Of a DNA stretch of 42,236 bases, positions 35,883 to 42,236 are shown piece by piece. The position numbers and the translations under genes were made by a program. The first letter of the stretch is position 1; the number at the start of each line of letters is the position of its first letter. Location of the stretch: contig JANJVS010000008.1 in the NCBI GenBank assembly GCA_024709955.1, positions 1 through 42,236 on the forward strand, written 5' to 3'. Source of the DNA: Rhodocyclaceae bacterium (GTDB lineage: Bacteria > Pseudomonadota > Gammaproteobacteria > Burkholderiales > Rhodocyclaceae). The notes beneath the pieces were generated by a model, which did no database searches, was not told where the DNA came from, and saw only the letters and a list, made by a program, of their open reading frames with translations.

Positions 35883-38800
35883 ATGTATCCGAGGCGCTTG
35901 CTGACCTGGCTGCTGGCCTGCTGCATCCTGGCCGGCGCGGCCCTGCCGGCCTGGGCGCAGTCGCGCCCCTGGGTGATCGGCGTGTTCGCCTACCGGGACA
36001 AGGCGGAGACCCAGGCGCGCTGGCAGCCGCTCGCCGATTACCTGAGCGGCGCGGTGGGCAGCGTGCGGTTCGAGCTGCATGCCCTCGATTCCCACGAGAT
36101 CGAGGCGGCGCTGCGCCAGAACGCCCTCGATTTCGTGTTCACCAACCCGGGGCACTACATCGAGCTCAAGCACAAGAACGCGCTTTCCGGCGCCCTGGCG
36201 ACGCTGGTCGAGCAGCAGGATGGCCAGCCGGCGGAACGCTTCGGCGGCGTGATCGTCGTGCGCGGCGAGCGCCGGGACATCGCCGGGCTCGCCGACCTGA
36301 GCGGCAAGCGCGTGGCGATTCCCGGCACCAGCCGGTTCGGCTCCTTCGCCACGCAGGCCTACGAGCTGGAACGCGCCGGCGTGGCGCGCGCCTCCCTGCG
36401 CCTCGTGGATGTCGGCCTGCCCCAGGACCGCGTGGTGGAAACCGTGCTCGCCGGCGGCGCGGATGCCGGCTTCGTGCGCACCGGCATGCTCGAACGCATG
36501 GCCGCCGAAGGGCGGCTCGATCCCGCGCGCCTGCGCGTGCTCAACCCGCAGGCGGCGCCCGGGTTTCCCTTCGCCGTGTCCACCGCCCTGTATCCCGAAT
36601 GGCCCTTCCTCAGCCTGCCGCACGTGGATGAGCGCGTGGCGCGGCGCGTCGCCGCCGCCCTGCTGCGGATCGAACCCGGCGACGCCGTGGCGCGCGCCGG
36701 CCGCTTCCACGGCTTCACGATCCCGGCCGACTACCAGTCCGTCGAGCATCTGATGCAAAACCTGCATATGGCACCCTTCGACACCGTGCCGGAAGTCACC
36801 TTGGCCGACGTCTGGCGGCGCTACCGTCCGGCCCTGATCGCGCTGTCCCTGAGCTTGGCCGGCGGCGCGCTGTTGCTGCTGGTGCTGCTGCTCACGGTGC
36901 GGCGCCTGGCGCGGGCACGTCGTCAGGCCGAGATCCACGCCTGGCAGCTGGAGATCGAGCGCGGCCAGTTGCGCACGCTGATCGAGACCCTGCCCGACCT
37001 GGTCTGGCTCAAGGACGCCGAGGGCGTGTACCGGGCCTGCAACGCCTTGTTCGCGCGCTTTCTCGGCGTCGCCGAGGAGCGCATCATCGGCGCGCGCGAC
37101 GAGGACTTCATGGACGCGGAACAGGCCGCCGCCAGCCGCGCCGCCGACGCGGCGGCCGTCGCCGCCGGCGGGCCGACATCGCGCGAAGTCTGGCTGAGCT
37201 TCGCGGCGGACGGCTACCGCAGCCTGTTCGAGATCGTCAAGACGCCGGTGCGCGCGGCCGACGGCCAACTGGTCGGCGTGCTCGGCGTCGCCCGCGACAT
37301 CGGCAAGTCGCGCGCCGACCACATCGCCCGCCAGGAGCGGGTCAAGGAACTGACCTGCCTCTACGCGGTGTTCCAGCTCACCGAGGATCACGACGGCGAC
37401 CTGGCGAGCATGCTGCACGCGGTGGCGCGTCGCATTCCGGCGGCCATGCAGCATCCGGAACTGGCCGCCGCTTGCATCGAGTTCGATGGCCACCGTCTCG
37501 CCAGCGCCGACTTTTGCGAAACGCCCTGGCGCATCGACATCGAGTTCGACGGCACTCCCGGCCATCCCGACCGCCTGACGGTCGCCTACCGCGCGGCGCC
37601 GCCGAGTCTCGCGCATCCGGCGGACGATCCGTTCTTCCCCGAGGAGCGCGACATGCTGGGCGCCATCGGCGAGCGCCTCGCCGGCGTCATCGACGGCCGG
37701 CGCGCCCACGCCGAGTTGCTCCAGCAGCGGGAACGCTTCGCCGTCGCCTTCCAGTCCAGCCCGGAGGCGGCCTCGATGGCGCGCCTCGACGACGGCGTGT
37801 TCGTCGAGGTGAACGACAATTTCGTGCGCGACTTCGGCTGGGGCCGGGAGGAACTGGTTGGCCGCTCGGCGCTCGACGTCGGCCTCTGGCCCGACCCGGC
37901 GCTGCGCGCCCCCTGGGTGGAGCGGCTGCGGCGCGCGGGCCGCGTGCTGCAGTGGGAGACCGAGTGGCGCCACCGGGACGGCTCGCGGCGCGTGGTCAGC
38001 CTGTCGGCGGCGACCATCGACATCGACGGCGTGCCCTGCATCCTCGCCTTCATCACCGACATCACCGAGCGCAAGCGGAGCGAACGCGAGCTTGAGCGCC
38101 ACCGCCATCACCTGGAAGAGCTGGTGCGGGAGCGCACCGGCCAGCTGGAGGAGGCGAAGGAGGCGGCGGAGGCGGCCAGCCGCGCCAAGAGCGCCTTCCT
38201 CGCCAACATGAGCCACGAGATCCGCACGCCGATGAACGCCATCATCGGCCTCAACCACCTGCTGCTGCGCGATATCGCCGAGCCGCGCCAGCACGGCCGG
38301 CTGGTGAAGATCGGCGAGGCGGCCCAGCACCTGCTGGCCATCATCAACGACGTGCTCGACCTGTCGAAGATCGAGGCCGGCCGCCTGAGCCTGGAGCAGT
38401 CCGACTTCGACCTGATGCGCGTGATCGAGGGCGTCGATGGCCTGATGCGCGACAAGGCGGAGGAAAAGCAGCTGCAATGGAGCATGCGCCTCGACCCGCG
38501 CCTGCCGCGCCATGTTTTCGGCGATCCGCTGCGGCTCTCCCAGATCCTGCTGAACTTCGTCGGCAACGCCGTCAAGTTCACCGAACGGGGCGGCATCGTC
38601 CTGGCGGTGGATCTGCTCGAAGAGGGGGCGGGCATGGTGCGCCTGCGCTTCGCTGTCAGCGACACCGGCATCGGCCTCACCCCGGAGGCGAAGGCCCGCC
38701 TGTTCCAGCCCTTCGAGCAGGCCGACAGTTCGACCACGCGCAAGTACGGCGGCTCCGGCCTTGGCCTGGCGATCAGTCAGCGGCTCGCCCATCTGATGGG

Positions 38801-40325
38801 CGGCGCCGTGGGCGTGGACGACATGCCGGGCGGCGGCAGCACCTTCTGGCTGGAGGCGAGCTTCAGCCGCGGCCGCGCCGAACTGCGGGACGGCGCCCGG
38901 CCGCGCCTGGCGGGACGGCGCGCCCTGGTGGCCGACGACGATGCCGCCGCCGCGGCATCCCTGCGGGGGCTGCTGTCCGACATCGGGCTGCGGGCCGATG
39001 CGGCGGGCGGCGCCGAGGCCCTGGCCCGGGTCGCGGCGGCCGACGCGGCGGGCGATCCCTACGACGTGGTGCTGCTCGACTGGGGCATGGAGGGGCTGGC
39101 GCGAGAACTGCGCGCGCGCGCCCTGACGCGCCAGCCCGTGCTGATGCTGCTGACGGCCGTCGATGCGCGGCCGCCGGCGGACGCGCCGGGACTGGCGGAA
39201 TTCGCGACCGTCCTCGCCAAGCCGGTGAACCCTTCCCTGCTGCACGACGCCCTGGCGGGCGTCTTCGCCGGCGACGGGGCGGGCGGGAACGCGGCGCCCG
39301 CCGCCGATGGCGTCCTCGCCGGCTGCCGCGGCGCGCGCATCCTGCTGGTCGAGGACAATCCGGTCAATCAGGAGGTCGCCCGCGACCTGCTCGAAGCCGC
39401 CGGCCTGTGCTGCGACACCGCGGAAAACGGCGCGGCGGCGCTGGCGCTGGTGGAGTCGCGCCCCTACGACCTGATCCTGATGGACATGCAGATGCCGGTG
39501 ATGGACGGCATCGAGGCGACCCGGCGCATCCGCCGCCTGCCCGGACGGGATGCGCTGCCCATCCTGGCGATGACCGCCAACGCCTTTGACGACGACCGCC
39601 GCCGCTGTCTCGACGCGGGCATGAACGACTACGTGCCCAAGCCCGCCACACCCGCCAGCCTCTACGCCGCCCTGCGGCGCTGGCTGCCCGGCCGCGCCCC
39701 CGAGGTTCTTCCCGCGCCGGCGGCCGCTCCCGCCCAGGCGGCGCCTGGCGATGCGCTCGTCGTCCCGGGCATCGACGTCGCCGCCGGGCTCAAGTGCGTT
39801 GGCGGCCGCATGGGCACCTATCGCCGCCTGCTCGACATGTTCGTCGAGCACCATGCGCGGGATGTCCCGGCCATCCGCGCCGCGCTGGCGGCGGGGCAGG
39901 GCGAGGAGGCGCGCCGGCTCGCCCATTCGCTCAAGGGCGCCGCCGCTAGCCTCGGCGCCGGGGAGTTGCGCGAACGCGCCCTCGCTGTCGAGACGGCCGT
40001 CCGCGCCGGCCAGACCGGCGCCAGGCTGGAGGCCGGCCTCGCCGAGCTCGACGCGGCGCTGGGGCGGATTCTGGCCGGACTGGCCGCGCTCGCGGCGCCG
40101 TCCGTCCCCGCCGCCGTGGCGCCGCGGGACGACGCGGAAGACCTGGCGCGGCTGGCGACCCTGCTGCAGGCCGACGATATCGAAGCCGAGCGCTTCTGGC
40201 AGGGCCGGGCGGAGCGCTTCGCCGCGGCGCTCGGCGCGGCGGCCGGCCCGCTCGGCGCGGCCATCGGCCGCTACGACTACGCCGAGGCGCTCAGGCTGCT
40301 GCGGGCGGCGCGCCCTCCCGCATGA
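35883..40325 (+). CDS. Hybrid histidine kinase with PhnD-like periplasmic binding-protein sensor: SBP-TM-PAS-(GAF-like)-PAS-HisKA-HATPase-REC-REC-HPt
   Basis: Start ATG 35883; signal peptide; [31 protein letters not shown]...[44 protein letters not shown]...[29 protein letters not shown]. Confidence 0.93.
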   Translation: MYPRRLLTWLLACCILAGAALPAWAQSRPWVIGVFAYRDKAETQARWQPLADYLSGAVGSVRFELHALDSHEIEAALRQNALDFVFTNPGHYIELKHKNALSGALATLVEQQDGQPAERFGGVIVVRGERRDIAGLADLSGKRVAIPGTSRFGSFATQAYELERAGVARASLRLVDVGLPQDRVVETVLAGGADAGFVRTGMLERMAAEGRLDPARLRVLNPQAAPGFPFAVSTALYPEWPFLSLPHVDERVARRVAAALLRIEPGDAVARAGRFHGFTIPADYQSVEHLMQNLHMAPFDTVPEVTLADVWRRYRPALIALSLSLAGGALLLLVLLLTVRRLARARRQAEIHAWQLEIERGQLRTLIETLPDLVWLKDAEGVYRACNALFARFLGVAEERIIGARDEDFMDAEQAAASRAADAAAVAAGGPTSREVWLSFAADGYRSLFEIVKTPVRAADGQLVGVLGVARDIGKSRADHIARQERVKELTCLYAVFQLTEDHDGDLASMLHAVARRIPAAMQHPELAAACIEFDGHRLASADFCETPWRIDIEFDGTPGHPDRLTVAYRAAPPSLAHPADDPFFPEERDMLGAIGERLAGVIDGRRAHAELLQQRERFAVAFQSSPEAASMARLDDGVFVEVNDNFVRDFGWGREELVGRSALDVGLWPDPALRAPWVERLRRAGRVLQWETEWRHRDGSRRVVSLSAATIDIDGVPCILAFITDITERKRSERELERHRHHLEELVRERTGQLEEAKEAAEAASRAKSAFLANMSHEIRTPMNAIIGLNHLLLRDIAEPRQHGRLVKIGEAAQHLLAIINDVLDLSKIEAGRLSLEQSDFDLMRVIEGVDGLMRDKAEEKQLQWSMRLDPRLPRHVFGDPLRLSQILLNFVGNAVKFTERGGIVLAVDLLEEGAGMVRLRFAVSDTGIGLTPEAKARLFQPFEQADSSTTRKYGGSGLGLAISQRLAHLMGGAVGVDDMPGGGSTFWLEASFSRGRAELRDGARPRLAGRRALVADDDAAAAASLRGLLSDIGLRADAAGGAEALARVAAADAAGDPYDVVLLDWGMEGLARELRARALTRQPVLMLLTAVDARPPADAPGLAEFATVLAKPVNPSLLHDALAGVFAGDGAGGNAAPAADGVLAGCRGARILLVEDNPVNQEVARDLLEAAGLCCDTAENGAAALALVESRPYDLILMDMQMPVMDGIEATRRIRRLPGRDALPILAMTANAFDDDRRRCLDAGMNDYVPKPATPASLYAALRRWLPGRAPEVLPAPAAAPAQAAPGDALVVPGIDVAAGLKCVGGRMGTYRRLLDMFVEHHARDVPAIRAALAAGQGEEARRLAHSLKGAAASLGAGELRERALAVETAVRAGQTGARLEAGLAELDAALGRILAGLAALAAPSVPAAVAPRDDAEDLARLATLLQADDIEAERFWQGRAERFAAALGAAAGPLGAAIGRYDYAEALRLLRAARPPA

Positions 40326-40360
40326 CTTAAAATGCGCGCTTTTTCCCGGGCCGCATCCCC

Positions 40361-41752
40361 ATGACCGTCAAGACCCGCTTCGCCCCCAGCCCCACCGGCT
40401 ACCTCCACATCGGCGGCGCGCGCACCGCGCTGTTCGCCTGGGCCTATGCCCGCCGCCACGGCGGCAAGTTCGTGCTGCGCATCGAGGATACCGACGTCGA
40501 GCGTTCCACGCCCGAGGCGGTGCAGGCGATCCTCGACGGCATGACCTGGCTTGGCCTGGCCCACGACGAGGGCCCCTACTACCAGATGCAGCGCATGTAT
40601 CGCTACAAGGAAGTGATCGGCCAGATGCTCGCCGCCGGCAGCGCCTACCACTGCTACATGTCGCGCGAGGAGCTCGACGCGCTGCGCGCCGCGCAGGAGG
40701 CGCGGAAGGAAAAGCCGCGCTACGACGGCAGCTGGCGTCCCGAGCCGGGCAAGACGCTGCCGGTGCCGCCCTCGGGGGTGCAGCCGGTGGTGCGCTTCCG
40801 GAATCCGGTCGACGGCGTCGTCGCCTGGGACGACCAGGTCAAGGGCCGCATCGAGATCGGCAATGCCGAGCTCGACGACTTCATCATCGCGCGCGCCGAC
40901 GGCACGCCGACCTACAATTTCTGCGTCGTGGTGGACGACTGGGACATGGGCATCACCCACGTCATCCGCGGCGACGATCACGTGAACAACACGCCGCGCC
41001 AGATCAACCTGCTCAAGGCCCTCGGCGCGCCGGTGCCGCTCTACGGCCACCTGTCGATGATCCTCGGCGACGACGGCACCAAGCTGTCCAAGCGCCACGG
41101 CGCGGTTTCGGTGATGCAGTATTTCGAGGAAGGCTACCTGCCGGAAGCGGTGATCAACTATCTCGCACGGCTGGGCTGGTCGCACGGCGACGCGGAACTG
41201 TTCAGCCGCGAGCAGTTCGTGCAGTGGTTCGACCTCGACCACATCACCCCCTCGGCAGCGCAGTTCAACACCGAAAAATTGCGCTGGCTCAACCAGCAGT
41301 ACATCAAGGCCGCCGACAACGCGCGTCTGGCCGAGCTGGCTCGCCCCTTTCTCGTGCGCAACAATGCCGATCCCGACAACGGGCCCGATCTCGCCGCGGT
41401 CGTCGCCCTGGTGAAGGAGCGCGCCGCCACCGTCGTGGAACTGGCCGATGCCGCCACCCTGTTCTACCGCACCCTGCATCCAGCGCCAGAACTGCTGGCG
41501 CAGCACGTCACCCCCGATGTCCTGCCGGCGCTGGCCGACCTGGCGGGCCGACTCGAAGGTATCGACTGGGAACGTGGCGCGATCAGTGCCGCATTCAAGG
41601 AAACCCTCGCCGCACACGGCCTCAAGATGCCGAAGCTGGCGATGCCAGTGCGTGTGCTGGTGACCGGCGAAACGCAGACACCCGCGATCGACGCCACGCT
41701 GGCCCTGATCGGCAAGGAGAAAGTGCTCGCCCGCCTGAAGGCCGCCCTGTAG
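40361..41752 (+). CDS. gltX: Glutamyl-tRNA synthetase
   Basis: [39 protein letters not shown]. Confidence 0.98.
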   Translation: MTVKTRFAPSPTGYLHIGGARTALFAWAYARRHGGKFVLRIEDTDVERSTPEAVQAILDGMTWLGLAHDEGPYYQMQRMYRYKEVIGQMLAAGSAYHCYMSREELDALRAAQEARKEKPRYDGSWRPEPGKTLPVPPSGVQPVVRFRNPVDGVVAWDDQVKGRIEIGNAELDDFIIARADGTPTYNFCVVVDDWDMGITHVIRGDDHVNNTPRQINLLKALGAPVPLYGHLSMILGDDGTKLSKRHGAVSVMQYFEEGYLPEAVINYLARLGWSHGDAELFSREQFVQWFDLDHITPSAAQFNTEKLRWLNQQYIKAADNARLAELARPFLVRNNADPDNGPDLAAVVALVKERAATVVELADAATLFYRTLHPAPELLAQHVTPDVLPALADLAGRLEGIDWERGAISAAFKETLAAHGLKMPKLAMPVRVLVTGETQTPAIDATLALIGKEKVLARLKAAL

Positions 41753-41771
41753 CCCGGCGCAAGGAATCCGC

Positions 41772-41777
41772 TATAAT
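41772..41777 (+). promoter_or_regulatory. -10 element of tRNA-Thr promoter with GC-rich discriminator
   Basis: TATAAT followed by GCGCGC; no good -35 hexamer. Confidence 0.5.
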
Positions 41778-41791
41778 GCGCGCTGTTTTTC

Positions 41792-41867
41792 GCCGGCGTA
41801 GCTCAGTTGGTAGAGCAGCGCATTCGTAATGCGAAGGTCGTCAGTTCGATTCCGATCGCCGGCACCA
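41792..41867 (+). tRNA. tRNA-Thr (anticodon CGU)
   Basis: GCCGGCGTAGCTCAGTTGGTAGAGCAGCGCATTCGTAATGCGAAGGTCGTCAGTTCGATTCCGATCGCCGGCACCA; 76 nt, encoded CCA. Confidence 0.96.
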
Positions 41868-41876
41868 GTTGCCCAA

Positions 41877-41901
41877 AAACGCCGCTCATCGAGCGGCGTT
41901 T
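41877..41901 (+). terminator. Terminator hairpin after tRNA-Thr
   Basis: AAACGCCGCTC-ATC-GAGCGGCGTTT, perfect 11-bp stem. Confidence 0.8.
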
Positions 41902-41960
41902 CCATTTACCCCTTTGCCCCGCAGGATGCCGATACAGCGGATGCCGCCGCCGCGGACCGC

Positions 41961-42236
41961 TCAGGCCGGCTTTGCCGGATGGATCAGCAGCACATCGCAC
42001 GCGGTTGCAAACGCGACGTCCTTGCTCACGCTGCCGAGCATCCAGTCCTGCAGCCCGCCGCCGTAACCATGCCGGCCGAGCACCGCGAGCTCGACGCCGT
42101 TGGCCTCGATGTCCTGGCAGATCGCGGCGGAGGCGAGTCCCGGCAGGAACCGGCGACCGGCGGCCGCCGCGCCCGCGACCGATGCGAGCAGCGCATCCAT
42201 CTGGCGCGCCGCCTCGGTGCGCCGACCATCGAGCCA
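41961..42236 (-). CDS. Universal stress protein (UspA family), C-terminal part (gene runs off the right edge)
   Basis: ...WLDGRRTEAARQMDALLASV...ICQDIEANGVELAVLGRHGYGGGLQDWMLGSVSKDVAFATACDVLLIHPAKPA; conserved GRHG...GSVS..V...CDVL. Confidence 0.85.
   Translation of the reverse strand, partial: WLDGRRTEAARQMDALLASVAGAAAAGRRFLPGLASAAICQDIEANGVELAVLGRHGYGGGLQDWMLGSVSKDVAFATACDVLLIHPAKPA

Noticed and set aside
35604-39926. 1440-aa antisense ORF opposite the PhnD-sensor kinase
   Set aside because: The sense strand encodes a well-supported multi-domain kinase; the antisense translation is His/Arg/Ala/Gly-rich with no recognisable domain. Long antisense frames are expected in very GC-rich genes with GC-biased third positions.
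39751-41829. 692-aa plus-strand ORF overlapping kinase 2 and gltX
   Set aside because: Alternative frame of two strongly supported genes; Arg/Pro-rich, no domain.

Overview
This is a high-GC chromosomal window, probably from a betaproteobacterium (Rhodocyclales/Nitrosomonadales-like by gene content). Most of it is housekeeping: recJ, glgA, gnd-zwf, a DUF255/thioredoxin-domain protein, an HtrA-type protease, petABC, sspA-sspB, rpsF-priB-rpsR-rplI, dnaB, a PIN-PhoH ATPase, bcp, alaA, hom, thrC, an HU protein, gltX, and tRNA-Arg(CCU) and tRNA-Thr(CGU). Three signalling blocks stand out: (i) a two-gene unit of a 36-residue-periodic coiled-coil protein plus a GAF-GAF-PAS adenylate cyclase; (ii) an HDOD protein; (iii) an HD-GYP response regulator followed by two giant paralogous hybrid histidine kinases, one with a periplasmic c-type haem (CxxCH) sensor and one with a PhnD-like binding-protein sensor. 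The best non-genic signals are: an 11-bp-phased array of five TNCAC cores (DnaA-box-like) upstream of dnaB; a structured insertion-like element at the 3' end of dnaB bounded by a 14-bp direct repeat; a TIR-bounded element lying exactly between two convergent stop codons (about 7896-8006); and REPIN-like elements on both sides of glgA. priB lacks any ATG/GTG/TTG start in frame and is absent from the supplied ORF track. No CRISPR array, prophage, transposase or obvious defence island was seen. Everything comes from reading the sequence; no searches were run.
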